Counted from the stretch's first letter, positions 52,980 to 63,293 are shown. The stretch: 64,000 nucleotides of DNA from Periweissella beninensis (GCF_016908275.1 NZ_JAFBDN010000005.1:41001-105000); one strand, 5' to 3'. Translations and numbers: made by a program. Notes: generated by a model from the letters alone, not told the origin.

Positions 52980-55145
52980 ATGCGCAAGCTTGGTAAACAA
53001 CTCAATACACGAAAAGGTTTTTTTTGGTGGCTAATTGGTTTCTTTTGGATAAAAACACTCATAGCTTATTTTTTAGATTTTGGAATGTTAGGTGTGCAAA
53101 CCCCATTTCAATTTTTCATTATGCTAATAAATCCATTTGCAACCACCATTTTAATTTATGGAATTGCTTGGTTTTTTAAAAAAGCTCGCTTTTTTTATGC
53201 CTATTTAGCAATTATTAATTTAATTAATACAATATTATTGTATTTAAACGTGATTTATTTTCGCGAATTTACAGATTTTGTAACGATTAATGCCATGCTT
53301 GGTTACAACAAAGTTAATCAGGGTTTAGGTGGAGCCGGTTTTGAATTAATGGAGCCCCATGATGTTATCTTTTGGTTAGATTTCATCATTTTAATTGCTT
53401 TATTCTTATTTAAAAAAATTAAATTCGATATGAATAAACCAAAAAAATGGGCTGGTCTAGCTACTTTTTGTGGTGCAACTGTCCTATGTTTAATGAATAT
53501 TGCTTTAGCTGATATGAGTCGCCCACAACTTTTAACGCGACAGTTTGATCGGACGTATTTTGTCAAATATCTAGGGTTAGATGCATTTACAGTTTATGAT
53601 GGTATCAGTTCAAGAAAAACAGCTGAATTACGCGAAAATGCTAAAAGTTCCGAAATAAAGGGAATTTTAAAGTATGTTCAAAAAAACTACGCTGAACCAA
53701 ATAAGAAATACTATGGTATTGCTAAAGGCCGGAATGTCATTATAATTCATTTGGAAAGTTTTCAGCAATTTGTCATTAACCGTAAAATTAATGGGCAAGA
53801 AGTAACGCCATTTTTAAACTCCCTTTATAATTCAAAAAGTAGTTTGTCATTTGCTAATTTGTTTAATCAAGTTGGCCAAGGAAAAACTTCTGATGCGGAA
53901 AATATGCTAGAAACATCAACGTATGGGCTACCGCAAGGATCATTATTTGCACAATTAGGTAGTGATGAAACATTTCAAGCAATGCCACAAATATTAAAGC
54001 AACATGGTGATTATACCTCAGCTGTTTTTCATGGAAATAATGCTGCTTTTTGGAATCGAAATAACGTTTATAAAAACATGGGCTATAATTATTTTTATGA
54101 TGCAAGTTATTTTGATACAACTGGCGATCGCGCAACCGGATATGGCTTAAAGGATAAGTTACTATTTCATGACTCAATTAAGTATTTACAACATTTACAG
54201 CAACCATTTTATGCTAAATATATTACTGTGACTAATCATTTTCCGTATTCATTGGATACTGAAGATAAGGATAAAACATTTACCACGACGGATACTGATT
54301 CTAGTATTGTGAACAATTATTTTGTAACTAATCGTTATTTAGATCAATCAATCAAGGAATTTTTTACGTACCTTAAAAAGTCAGAGCTCTACAAAAACTC
54401 AGTAATATTGTTATATGGTGATCACTATGGTATTTCTGATACAGAAAATACTAATTTAGCCTCAGTTCTTGGTAAGAATGCTGATGATTGGAATGCCAAT
54501 GATAATGCTGAATTACAAAGAGTACCATTAATTATTCATATTCCAGGTTTAAAAAATGGTGGTATTCAAAAGCAATATGGTGGTGAAATCGATGTCCTAC
54601 CAACGTTGGAACATTTATTAGGTATAAATAGTAAGGAATATGTTCAATTTGGAACAGATTTGATGAGTAAGCAGCATAACCAAGTTGTCGCTTTTCGTAA
54701 TGGCGATTTTGTTTCACCTACATATAACTTTATCAATAATAATGTTTATTCAGCTAAAACAGGTAAGCAATTAACTGCAACAACTAGTTTAATGAAAACC
54801 ATTAATAAGATGGATAGTAAAGTTAAAAAAACGTTGAGCTTATCAGACTCATTGAATCAGAAAAACTTATTAAGATTTTATACACCTAAAGGTTTTACTA
54901 AAGTTAACTCAAGTAAGTATAACTATGTTTATCCAGCGGGAATTAAGCAAGCATTAGCAATTGAAAAAAAGCTGCACTTAAAATCAACTAGTTTATTTTC
55001 ACAAAATAATAATAAGTCGACAACAAAGTTATATAAAACTGATGCTCCAGAAGTTAATCATAAGAACATGAGTGGCTCTCGTATTCAGCAGACTCGTAAA
55101 ACAGATACGACTGATGGAACAAGTTCGTCAAGTACCGATAAGTAG
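52980..55145 (+). CDS. ltaS: Lipoteichoic acid synthase-like sulfatase family protein
   Basis: About 721 residues. Five N-terminal transmembrane segments lie within residues 15-170, followed by an extracellular sulfatase domain. The catalytic Thr is in QGKTSDAENMLETSTYGLPQ, as in LtaS. Metal ligands include HLES (near 260), FHGNNAAFWNR and YGDHYGISD (near 483). It polymerises glycerol-phosphate from phosphatidylglycerol onto the lipid anchor. The C-terminal 90 residues are low-complexity (Lys, Ser, Thr). The frame opens at ATG 52962, but GAGG at 52964-52967 fits ATG 52980. Confidence 0.92.
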   Translation: MRKLGKQLNTRKGFFWWLIGFFWIKTLIAYFLDFGMLGVQTPFQFFIMLINPFATTILIYGIAWFFKKARFFYAYLAIINLINTILLYLNVIYFREFTDFVTINAMLGYNKVNQGLGGAGFELMEPHDVIFWLDFIILIALFLFKKIKFDMNKPKKWAGLATFCGATVLCLMNIALADMSRPQLLTRQFDRTYFVKYLGLDAFTVYDGISSRKTAELRENAKSSEIKGILKYVQKNYAEPNKKYYGIAKGRNVIIIHLESFQQFVINRKINGQEVTPFLNSLYNSKSSLSFANLFNQVGQGKTSDAENMLETSTYGLPQGSLFAQLGSDETFQAMPQILKQHGDYTSAVFHGNNAAFWNRNNVYKNMGYNYFYDASYFDTTGDRATGYGLKDKLLFHDSIKYLQHLQQPFYAKYITVTNHFPYSLDTEDKDKTFTTTDTDSSIVNNYFVTNRYLDQSIKEFFTYLKKSELYKNSVILLYGDHYGISDTENTNLASVLGKNADDWNANDNAELQRVPLIIHIPGLKNGGIQKQYGGEIDVLPTLEHLLGINSKEYVQFGTDLMSKQHNQVVAFRNGDFVSPTYNFINNNVYSAKTGKQLTATTSLMKTINKMDSKVKKTLSLSDSLNQKNLLRFYTPKGFTKVNSSKYNYVYPAGIKQALAIEKKLHLKSTSLFSQNNNKSTTKLYKTDAPEVNHKNMSGSRIQQTRKTDTTDGTSSSSTDK

Positions 55146-55176
55146 CTAAAAAATAAGTTTTAAGAGGAGTCAGGGT

Positions 55177-57288
55177 ATGACAATAGCTAAAGTGATTAGT
55201 CAAAAACTAAATTATAATGAAAAGCAAATTTCTCAAGTTTTAGCACTTACAGATGCAGGGAACACAGTCCCATTTATTGCCCGCTACCGAAAAGAAATGA
55301 CTGGTAACCTTGACGAGGTGGCGATTCGGGAAATTATTGAAAAAGCAAATGCGTATTTAGAGCTATCAAAGCGAAAAACAGCAATTTTAGCTTCGATTGA
55401 AAAACAAGATATGTTGACAATTGCTTTAGCCAATAAAATAAAAGGCATTGATAATTTACAAAAACTAGAAGATGTTTACTTACCATATAAACCGAAAAAG
55501 CAAACACGCGCAATGCTTGCTCGGCAAAATGGCTTAACTGACTTAGCTACTTGCTTATCAAAGTTAGATGAGCAACAAATTAAAAAGATGACTAGTCAGT
55601 TTGTTAATAAACAAGTAAAGACGAGTGCAGAAGCACTAGGTGGGGCGCAAGCGATTGTGGCGGAACTGGTTAGTGAAAGTGAACAGATTCGGGAATACGT
55701 ACGCCACTTTATCGAAAATAAAGGGCAATTAATAACTACCTTGAAGAAAAATGCTGCACAATTTGATGAAAAACAAATTTTCAAAACTTATTATCAATTT
55801 GAACATAACATAAATCAATTGCAAAATTATCAAATTTTGGCTATTAATCGAGGTGAGAGTGAAAAAATTCTTAGTGTAAAAATCAGTTTAGCGGATGACA
55901 TAATTGTTAATTGGATTATCAACATATTAAAAAAAAAGCCCCAACCTAGTCAATATTTCCAAGAAGCAGTTAGAGATGGTTATCAACGTTTGTTAAAACC
56001 AGTTTTAGAAAGACAGATTCGTAGTCAGTTAACTGAACGGGCTCAAACAGCAGCTAGCAAAATTTTTGGTAGTAATTTATATCATTTATTAATGCAAGCG
56101 CCCTTAAAAGGGCAAGTAATCATGGGTTTTGATCCGGGGTATCGTACAGGCTGTAAGTTAGCAATTATTGATGCTCAAGGTAAATTTTTAGATAAGGAAG
56201 TTATTTATCCGCATAAACCAGCTAGTGCCACCAAACAAAAAACAGCTAGTGCGATATTTAATGCTTTAATAAAAAAGTATCAGGTAAAGTTGATTGCAAT
56301 TGGGAATGGCACAGCAAGCCGGGAATCAGTCGAATTTGTGGTTGCACAAGGATTGCACAAAGTGGCCTATGCAATTGTTAATGAAGCTGGTGCTTCTGTT
56401 TATTCAGCTAGTGATATCGCTCGTAGTGAATTTCCACAATTACATGTGGAGGAACGATCAGCAATTTCAATTGCACGTCGCTTGCAGGATCCATTAGCTG
56501 AACTAATAAAAATTGATCCAAAAGCAATTGGTGTTGGTCAGTATCAGCATGATATTAATGGCAAAATACTAGATCAAGAGGTTGATACAGTGATTGAACG
56601 AGCTGTTAATGAAGTAGGAATTAATGTTAATACCGCTAGTGAGCCCTTATTACAACATGTTTCAGGGTTAAATAAAACAACCGCGCATAATATAGTATCT
56701 TTTAGAAATACACAAGGACCGTTTACGAAACGGAGTGATTTAAAAAGTGTACCAAGACTTGGGCCAAAAGCTTATCAACAAGCAATCGGGTTTTTAAGGA
56801 TTATTGAAGGACAAGAGCCACTTGATAATACAGATATTCATCCGGAAAGCTATAAGTTAGCAACTCAATTATTAGCAATTGGTGCTACTGAAATAGATCC
56901 GACAGATGATATTAAAATTAATAAGTTAGCCATGCAATATCAAGTAAATCCCCTGACAGTAGTTGATGTTATCAAAGGTTTACAACAAGCAGGGCGTGAT
57001 ATTCGGGATACATTACCGGGGGCACTATTAAGAAATGATGTTTTGAAAATTAATGATTTAAAACAAGGAATGCAATTGGAGGGAACCGTTAGAAACGTGA
57101 CAGATTTTGGGGCGTTTATTGATTTGGGTGTGAAGCAAGATGGATTAATTCATATTTCAGAATTATCAGAAAAACGAGTTAAGCATCCTAGTGAAATTCT
57201 CAATGTTGGTCAAATTATTACCGTTCGTGTTAAAAATGTTGATATTGATCGACAAAGAATTGAATTATCATTGAAACTAGGTGTGTAA
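55177..57288 (+). CDS. tex: Tex-family S1 RNA-binding protein
   Basis: 703 residues: a Tex N-terminal helical domain (FIARYRKEMTGNLDE near residues 33-47), a YqgF-like RNase H fold (MGFDPGYRTGCKLA near 313-326), helix-hairpin-helix motifs (about 490-560), and a C-terminal S1 domain (GMQLEGTVRNVTDFGAFIDL, about 629-648). It is a transcription-associated nucleic-acid-binding factor. AAGAGGAG precedes ATG 55177. The stop codon overlaps the ATG of the next gene by one base. Confidence 0.95.
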   Translation: MTIAKVISQKLNYNEKQISQVLALTDAGNTVPFIARYRKEMTGNLDEVAIREIIEKANAYLELSKRKTAILASIEKQDMLTIALANKIKGIDNLQKLEDVYLPYKPKKQTRAMLARQNGLTDLATCLSKLDEQQIKKMTSQFVNKQVKTSAEALGGAQAIVAELVSESEQIREYVRHFIENKGQLITTLKKNAAQFDEKQIFKTYYQFEHNINQLQNYQILAINRGESEKILSVKISLADDIIVNWIINILKKKPQPSQYFQEAVRDGYQRLLKPVLERQIRSQLTERAQTAASKIFGSNLYHLLMQAPLKGQVIMGFDPGYRTGCKLAIIDAQGKFLDKEVIYPHKPASATKQKTASAIFNALIKKYQVKLIAIGNGTASRESVEFVVAQGLHKVAYAIVNEAGASVYSASDIARSEFPQLHVEERSAISIARRLQDPLAELIKIDPKAIGVGQYQHDINGKILDQEVDTVIERAVNEVGINVNTASEPLLQHVSGLNKTTAHNIVSFRNTQGPFTKRSDLKSVPRLGPKAYQQAIGFLRIIEGQEPLDNTDIHPESYKLATQLLAIGATEIDPTDDIKINKLAMQYQVNPLTVVDVIKGLQQAGRDIRDTLPGALLRNDVLKINDLKQGMQLEGTVRNVTDFGAFIDLGVKQDGLIHISELSEKRVKHPSEILNVGQIITVRVKNVDIDRQRIELSLKLGV

Positions 57289-57722
57289 TGACTACACAAG
57301 AGTTACAAAAATTAGTTGAAACGATATCATTGATGGCATTTAATAAACCGTTTAGTGATCAAGCTAGCTTTAATGTACGCTTAAAAACGACCGGGGGCCG
57401 TTATTTATTGCAAAGCCACAATATTGAAATCAATCCTAGGATTGTAGAATTAGATGATAGTAGTGTCTTAGTGGGGATTATTAAACATGAACTAGTGCAT
57501 TATCATCTTCATCAATTGGGGGTAATGCATACACATGCTTCAGTTGAGTTTAAAGCATTACTTAATGAAGTTGATGGCTTAAGGTATACACCAGTAATGC
57601 ACCCCGTTAAACGATATCAATATCAGTGTGGCAAATGTGGTTTAAAGTATTTTCGACAACGTAAAATTGATCTTAATAAGTATCATTGTGGCAAATGTTT
57701 AGGAGCCTTAAAAAAGATTTAA
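57288..57722 (+). CDS. SprT-like zinc protein
   Basis: 144 residues. The SprT domain has the HEXXH motif KHELVHYHLHQLG (near residues 64-76). A C-terminal zinc ribbon has two CGKC pairs (near residues 115-118 and 134-137). Members are found after tex in lactic acid bacteria; metallopeptidase activity is plausible (Spartan relatives) but not proven for the bacterial group. Its ATG overlaps the tex stop (TAATG), so the two are translationally coupled. Confidence 0.9.
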   Translation: MTTQELQKLVETISLMAFNKPFSDQASFNVRLKTTGGRYLLQSHNIEINPRIVELDDSSVLVGIIKHELVHYHLHQLGVMHTHASVEFKALLNEVDGLRYTPVMHPVKRYQYQCGKCGLKYFRQRKIDLNKYHCGKCLGALKKI

Positions 57723-57729
57723 ATTATTA

Positions 57730-57758
57730 TTGCAAAGCTAAAATCTTTCTGGTATAGT
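57730..57758 (+). promoter_or_regulatory. Promoter of the tRNA-Leu gene
   Basis: TTGCAA (57730-57735), 17-nt spacer, extended -10 TG-G-TATAGT (57753-57758). Confidence 0.75.
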
Positions 57759-57790
57759 TATTCTTGTTGTTATGATAACAATAAGAATGT

Positions 57791-57875
<85 letters not shown>

Positions 57876-57880
57876 GATAG

Positions 57881-57911
57881 AAAAAACTCCACTTTTAGTG
57901 GAGTTTTTTTG
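57881..57911 (+). terminator. Terminator after tRNA-Leu
   Basis: AAAAAACTCCAC / GTGGAGTTTTTT around a 5-nt loop. Confidence 0.9.
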
Positions 57912-57982
57912 TTGCCCATAAGTTGAAATTAAATGCTTAAGAACAAGCCAAACTTATTTAGGAACATTATAAACGACAACTG

Positions 57983-59227
57983 CTAAAAATCTTCTAAATA
58001 GGTACTAGTAGTTGCTGGTGTTGTAGCAACAATTATTTTACCATTGTGAATTGAATATAATAGTTCTGCACGCGTATTGATAACCTCATAAAAATTGGGT
58101 GCATTAAAAATTAAAAAATTAGCGGGATTACCAACTTGAATCCCATATTTATCACTAAGATGCATCGCTTTAGCACCGTTAGCGGTAACAAAACGGTACG
58201 AGTGCATAATTTCACTATAGCCCATTATTTGTGTTGCATGTAAGCCCATGTGTAAAACATCAAGCATATTCCCATTTCCCATTGGATACCAAGGATCTTT
58301 GATATCATCTTCACCAAAGGCAACATTAATACCATTTGCATCCAATTCTTTAACACGGGTTAAGCCACGACGTTTAGGATAAGTGTCAAAACGCCCACCG
58401 AGATACATATTAATTAATGGGTTAGCAATAAAGTTAATATCGGCCATTTTTAAAAGACGCATTAATTTATAAACATAAGCATCATTATAAGAACCCATGG
58501 CAGTTGTATGTGAAGCAGTTACTTTATCTTTTAAGCCAGTTTCAAAGGCTAATGTTGCCAATGTTTCTAACCCTCGAGATGCAGGATCATCAATTTCGTC
58601 TGTGTGGGCATCTACTAAGAGATTATATTCTTTAGCTAAATTAACAGCGAATTTTAAAGACGCGACACTATATTCATGGGTAAATTCAAAATGAGGAATG
58701 GCACCAATGGCATCTACTCCTAATTGAGCCGCTTTTATCATTAATTCTTTACCATTTGGAAATGATAGAATACCTTCTTGCGGAAATGCGACTAATTGTA
58801 AGGTCATCCACTCTTTAACTTCTTCACGAACTTCAATGAGCGCCTTTAATGCAACTAAGTCAGGATCGGTAACGTCAACATGCGAACGAACATACTGTAG
58901 GCCATGCTGTGCTTGCAGTTTTAACGCAGCAATTGCACGATCTTTAACATCTTGTTTTGTCAGAGTTTTTTTTCTTTCAGACCAGATTCTAATACCGTCA
59001 AAAAGAGTGCCAGTTTCATTCCATTCAGGTTGACCAGCTGTCATTGTTGAGTCTAAGTGGACATGAGGATCAACAAATGGTGGGATGATTAATTTATTAT
59101 GACCATCAATAGTTTGTTCATTAGGTAAAGCCGTTAAATACGGAGAAATTGCACTTATTTTACCATCCAAAATTCTAAGATCATTAGGTACCGATTCATT
59201 TTCAATGTGAATTTGCTTAATTAACAT
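57983..59227 (-). CDS. codA: Cytosine deaminase (amidohydrolase family)
   Basis: 414 residues. Metal ligands are in PFVDPHVHLDSTMTAG (near residues 52-67), VDAHTDEIDDP (near 205-215), and FGEDDIKDPWYPMGNGNMLD (near 303-322), as in E. coli CodA. It deaminates cytosine to uracil and ammonia for pyrimidine salvage; isoguanine or creatinine-like substrates are possible in the family. The frame opens at TTG 59239, but GGAGG 6 nt before ATG 59227 fixes the start. It is divergent from the ftsX-like permease gene. Confidence 0.92.
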   Translation of the reverse strand: MLIKQIHIENESVPNDLRILDGKISAISPYLTALPNEQTIDGHNKLIIPPFVDPHVHLDSTMTAGQPEWNETGTLFDGIRIWSERKKTLTKQDVKDRAIAALKLQAQHGLQYVRSHVDVTDPDLVALKALIEVREEVKEWMTLQLVAFPQEGILSFPNGKELMIKAAQLGVDAIGAIPHFEFTHEYSVASLKFAVNLAKEYNLLVDAHTDEIDDPASRGLETLATLAFETGLKDKVTASHTTAMGSYNDAYVYKLMRLLKMADINFIANPLINMYLGGRFDTYPKRRGLTRVKELDANGINVAFGEDDIKDPWYPMGNGNMLDVLHMGLHATQIMGYSEIMHSYRFVTANGAKAMHLSDKYGIQVGNPANFLIFNAPNFYEVINTRAELLYSIHNGKIIVATTPATTSTYLEDF

Positions 59228-59346
59228 CTTGTCCTCCAAAAGATAAATATTATTAAAATTTGCGAAAATTTAATCTTCAATTTATATCAATTTATTTTAA
59301 TTGAGTATATCTTAAGACTAACAAAAGAAAATATGGGGGACAAGCT

Positions 59347-60573
59347 ATGAATTTTATGTATCGTACGCAGCTTAACTTATTAAAGAAAAAAGGGCGTACG
59401 TTAAGCATGATCTTGATGGGCATACTTTTTTTAATAATAATATTTGGCAGTGCAATTATTAAAAATCAAGCTGATCAGCTTTTTACAAAAACGAAGCAAC
59501 AAGCAACACAGTATCTCGTTTTATCTTCTACTAAAACGTTTTTGCCCCAAGACAAAAAGTTAGTGACAGCAAATTTAGCAACAATTAAGCGAATTAGCAA
59601 AATGAGTGGAATCGCAACTTATACAAAGTCCTTAGCAATTTCAGCAAAGATTACGGTGAAGCAAAAAAAACAAGTAGTATCGGTTTTAGGAACTAGTAAT
59701 GGCCTCCAATTTAGTGAAAAAATACCGTTAAAAACGGGACACTTAATAACTAGTAAACAACAAGCAAAAAAAGTAATTTTAATTAGTGATAAATTAGCAA
59801 ATAAGATAAAAGTTAAAGTTGGTAGTTGGTTAATTTTTACTACCAAACATCAACAAAAGATAAAGGTTAAAGTTATTGGTATTTATAAAGATAATAAGCA
59901 AGATAATCAGATGATTTATACTAATTATCATACGGCTAATCTATTAAACGATAATAAACAAGTCGTAACAAATGCCATTTTTAAGACAGATAGATTAAGT
60001 TATCGACAAAGACAGATTATTTTGACCAAAATTAATAAACTTTTAGGAAAACAAAAAATTAGTGCGAAAGAAAGCAATGTAGCTAGCCAGTTAACCAAGC
60101 TTAAGCAACTTAAAAATAGTGCAGATTTGATTTATCAAATAGCACTTATCACAATGATTATAATGATGATGTGTGGTGTTTTAATAGTATTTTGGCAACG
60201 AAGATTTGAAATAAAACAATTGACACTATTAGGTGCTAGCCGCAGGAATATTTTTTTACAATTCAGCAGTGAGTTAACAATCATATTGTTATTAGCCGGC
60301 TACATTGCCTTTTTCGTAGTCAATATGTTAAAAGGGAGTTTGTTAACTAGCCTAAACCTCAATAGTAGTACTGTTGTGTTGAATAATACATTTAGCAATG
60401 TCATTATATCCCGAACTTTAATGATGAATATGATAAAAATATCACTTGATAAGCAACTTATAATTGAAGACACATTTATAAATGCATTTAAAATTATTGG
60501 CATACTATGGTTTTGTGGCATAAGTGTATTTAAGTTACGGTTTTTAAGTTATCGTGTGAAGAAGATTTTTTAA
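59347..60573 (+). CDS. FtsX/MacB-like ABC transporter permease
   Basis: 408 residues. One N-terminal membrane segment (about 17-38), an extracellular MacB-like domain (about 40-255), then hydrophobic segments near 259-281, 303-325 and 370-395. The layout and the LGASRRNIFLQF motif (near residue 298) match FtsX-type mechanotransmission permeases. An unusual GGGGG Shine-Dalgarno (59335-59339) lies 7 nt before ATG 59347. It heads a four-gene cluster with a degenerate ATPase and a CiaRH-like two-component system, suggesting an envelope-stress sensing or export module. Confidence 0.82.
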   Translation: MNFMYRTQLNLLKKKGRTLSMILMGILFLIIIFGSAIIKNQADQLFTKTKQQATQYLVLSSTKTFLPQDKKLVTANLATIKRISKMSGIATYTKSLAISAKITVKQKKQVVSVLGTSNGLQFSEKIPLKTGHLITSKQQAKKVILISDKLANKIKVKVGSWLIFTTKHQQKIKVKVIGIYKDNKQDNQMIYTNYHTANLLNDNKQVVTNAIFKTDRLSYRQRQIILTKINKLLGKQKISAKESNVASQLTKLKQLKNSADLIYQIALITMIIMMMCGVLIVFWQRRFEIKQLTLLGASRRNIFLQFSSELTIILLLAGYIAFFVVNMLKGSLLTSLNLNSSTVVLNNTFSNVIISRTLMMNMIKISLDKQLIIEDTFINAFKIIGILWFCGISVFKLRFLSYRVKKIF

Positions 60574-60592
60574 GATAAAAAGTAGGTGAGAT

Positions 60593-61204
60593 ATGTTAGA
60601 AGTAGCCTTTAAGAGTGAGAAACATGCTAATATTGATTTAGTGTTTAAGCGCCTACATATTTATATGTTACGGCCAACATTGGCCCATAAAAGGAATATT
60701 TTAAATACAATTAGTGGTTTTATGGAATCATCAAATACGATGTTATCATTTGATGGGCAACAAATTAATAATGACATTGATCTAGTGCAGTATCGTCGAG
60801 AAAATGTGCGCGTTATTTTGAAAAATGATCAGTTAATTGAATATTTAACACCTGTTGAATATGTTAAAATTGCCTTGGACTTAGATCAGCAACAACGGCG
60901 GGTTGATTATCCATATATGCGTGATGCATTAAAAAAAATGGGCATTAATCAGGAACTGGCGCATGAACGAATCAGTAAATTAAATGAAAAAAAACGCTAT
61001 GCAGTTGCACTAGCTGGTGCTTTAACTGTTAAAGCGCCAGTTGTAATTATTGATGATATTACCCAAAAATTAAGTTTATCGGAATTAAATGATTTGTTAC
61101 AAACCTTACGTTGGCTGATGAGCGAACTCGATAAAATTATCATTTTAAATAGTAATGACAATCGAATCTTAAACATTGATCATGAAATAATTAGTTTAGC
61201 TTAA
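60593..61204 (+). CDS. Degenerate ABC ATPase-like protein without Walker A
   Basis: 203 residues. The order of an ABC ATPase can be followed but its catalytic parts are changed. Where Walker A (GxxGxGKST) should be, the sequence reads PTLAHKRNILNTISGFM. The LSGGQ signature is replaced by ISKLNEKKRYAVALAGAL. Walker B is kept in shape as APVVIIDDIT, with Asp-Asp instead of Asp-Glu. The C-terminus (KIIILNSNDNRILNIDHEIISL) follows the H-loop region without its His. ATP hydrolysis is unlikely. It lies 19 nt after the permease and 24 nt before the regulator, with AGGTGAG before ATG 60593, so it is translated as part of the module and not obviously decaying. Confidence 0.7.
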   Translation: MLEVAFKSEKHANIDLVFKRLHIYMLRPTLAHKRNILNTISGFMESSNTMLSFDGQQINNDIDLVQYRRENVRVILKNDQLIEYLTPVEYVKIALDLDQQQRRVDYPYMRDALKKMGINQELAHERISKLNEKKRYAVALAGALTVKAPVVIIDDITQKLSLSELNDLLQTLRWLMSELDKIIILNSNDNRILNIDHEIISLA

Positions 61205-61228
61205 TATGAATTAAATGAGGAAAAAAAT

Positions 61229-61921
61229 ATGGCACAACAAGCAATCAAAATTTTATTAATTGAAGATGAACACGATTTATCAGATAACATTAAGGAAATG
61301 TTGGCTGGATTTGCCGATGTTGATCAGGCATTTGATGGGGATGAAGGTGAATATCAAGCCAGTGAGGCACCATATGATTTAATTTTATGTGATTTAATGT
61401 TACCAATGCAAAATGGCTTAGATGTCATTAAGAATTTACGAATTAATGAAATAAAAACACCAGTCCTTATTCTAACCGCGAAGGATAGTTTGGATGATAA
61501 AATTACTGGTTTTAATGTTGGAGCTGATGATTATTTGACTAAACCCTTTCATCGGGAAGAATTAATTGTGCGAGTACAAGCTTTATTACGACGAACAGGG
61601 GTGTACGCTGATGATCACACCTTGCATGCTGGCAATGTGAAAATTAATTTGGAAAATCGCAGTGTTGAGATCAAGGGTGAATTACTAAAATTAATTGGTA
61701 AAGAATTTGATATTTTAGTTTATTTAATCCAAAATAAAAATATTATTGTAACGCGAGAACAAATTTTTGATCGCGTTTGGGGAATTGATTCAGATACGAC
61801 AATTAATGTTGTTAATATCTACATTAATAACTTAAGACGTAAATTAGAAACAGTCGGCGAAGATGATTTGATTAAAACTTTACGTAATATTGGATTTATT
61901 TTAGAGGTTGGAGATGAATGA
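61229..61921 (+). CDS. ciaR: OmpR-family response regulator, CiaR-like
   Basis: 230 residues. Receiver domain with Asp55 (LILCDLMLP) and Lys in YLTKPF, then a winged helix ending TLRNIGFILEV. Segments such as TPVLILTAKDSLDDKITGF, GADDYLTKPF and GKEFDILVYLIQNKNII are close to streptococcal CiaR. CiaR binds direct repeats with 11-bp spacing and in streptococci switches on several small RNAs. TGAGGAAA before ATG 61229. The stop codon overlaps the start of the kinase gene. Confidence 0.85.
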   Translation: MAQQAIKILLIEDEHDLSDNIKEMLAGFADVDQAFDGDEGEYQASEAPYDLILCDLMLPMQNGLDVIKNLRINEIKTPVLILTAKDSLDDKITGFNVGADDYLTKPFHREELIVRVQALLRRTGVYADDHTLHAGNVKINLENRSVEIKGELLKLIGKEFDILVYLIQNKNIIVTREQIFDRVWGIDSDTTINVVNIYINNLRRKLETVGEDDLIKTLRNIGFILEVGDE

Positions 61922-63203
61922 AATTGTAACAAAAAAGCAAAGACTAAAGATGTTTTTGACGGAAGCGTTTAGTTTTTCATTAATTTTTGCGATTTTAGGA
62001 GTAATTATTTTTTGGACATTCCAGCATACACTATTTTCATCTGTGAATCAAAATTTGGAGCATCAAGCTAGTCAGGTTAAAAAAAATGGCATGATTCCTA
62101 ATCCAGGGGATTTTAAAACAATGACACTATTGTTTAATAAATCTGGAGAAATTGTTAACTATACTGCATTAGGTGATCGTGGAACAACCTTATCCAAAAT
62201 CCAACTTAAAACCAATCAATTAAATGTAATGCAGACAATTGATTTGAGCAACGGTGTGTCATTTAAAACGATGCTCATAAAATTACCTAAACAGCAAAGT
62301 CAGACAAATCAAAATATTCAAGGGGATCAAGGGCAAAAAAATAGTGGCGATATACCCAAATATGCCTTATTAATGGAGAATATTACGGCTGAAAAACAAA
62401 GTGTATCAAGTTTCTTAAAAGTGTTATTGGTATCGTTTTTTGTCTTTGCGGTTTTGGCCATAACTATTAGTTGGTGGTTGGTAAAAAGAAACATGCAGCC
62501 AGTTTTAAAATCTTGGCAACAACAACAAGATTTTGTTGATAGTGCCGCGCATGAATTAAAAACGCCATTGACGATTATTCAAAATAAATTAGAGTTACTC
62601 TTAACTAAGCCAAATGCCAAAATTAAGGATGAATACGATCCAATTATTTTGTCATTGTCTGAAATTAGAAGACTAACGAGTTTATCGGCTGATTTATTAA
62701 CACTAGCGAAAGCTAATTCTAATATGACGGTTATCAATACTGAAAATATCGATATTAGTAGTTTTTTAGCAAAAATTGTTGAACCATATCAGGAAATTGC
62801 CCAATTAGATAATAAAAAATTTACTATTGATTTATTAGCAAGTGGGAAGATTATACTTGATCCACAACGAATTCATCAATTATTAGTCATTTTGTTAGAC
62901 AATGCTTTAAAATACACTGATGAAAATGCGCAAATTGAAGTAAAAAGTGAAATTGTAAACCGGCAATTAGTGATTGAAGTGACAGATAATGGGCGTGGAA
63001 TCTCTGAAAAAGGTAAGCAACATGTTTTTGATCGCTTTTATCGCGATGATAAATCAGGAGCACGTGAAACTGGTGGAACCGGCTTAGGATTAGCAATTGC
63101 CAAGTGGATTGTTGATATGCATAAAGGCAAGATTTCGGTGCACGATGCTTTTCCACATGGTAGTAAATTTATTGTGAATTTACCAATCAAAAACAAAATT
63201 TGA
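61914..63203 (+). CDS. ciaH: Sensor histidine kinase, CiaH-like
   Basis: About 429 residues. Transmembrane segments at about 17-38 and 165-187 bracket an extracellular domain of about 125 residues. The cytoplasmic part has the H box DSAAHELKTPLTI (His near residue 212), N box LLDNALKYT, G1 DNGRGIS, F box DRFYRDD and G2 GGTGLGLAIAK. A HAMP domain is short or absent, as in CiaH. The frame opens at TTG 61908, but AGAGG at 61903-61907 fits ATG 61914. It overlaps the regulator gene by 8 nt (translational coupling). Confidence 0.88.
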   Translation: MNEIVTKKQRLKMFLTEAFSFSLIFAILGVIIFWTFQHTLFSSVNQNLEHQASQVKKNGMIPNPGDFKTMTLLFNKSGEIVNYTALGDRGTTLSKIQLKTNQLNVMQTIDLSNGVSFKTMLIKLPKQQSQTNQNIQGDQGQKNSGDIPKYALLMENITAEKQSVSSFLKVLLVSFFVFAVLAITISWWLVKRNMQPVLKSWQQQQDFVDSAAHELKTPLTIIQNKLELLLTKPNAKIKDEYDPIILSLSEIRRLTSLSADLLTLAKANSNMTVINTENIDISSFLAKIVEPYQEIAQLDNKKFTIDLLASGKIILDPQRIHQLLVILLDNALKYTDENAQIEVKSEIVNRQLVIEVTDNGRGISEKGKQHVFDRFYRDDKSGARETGGTGLGLAIAKWIVDMHKGKISVHDAFPHGSKFIVNLPIKNKI

Positions 63204-63293
63204 TTTTATTGATGAAGTAAGTAACTTTATTTTCTTAATTAAGTTCGCTAGAATGGTATTTGTTAGTATTATGCTAGAAAGGAACTTAGTAAT

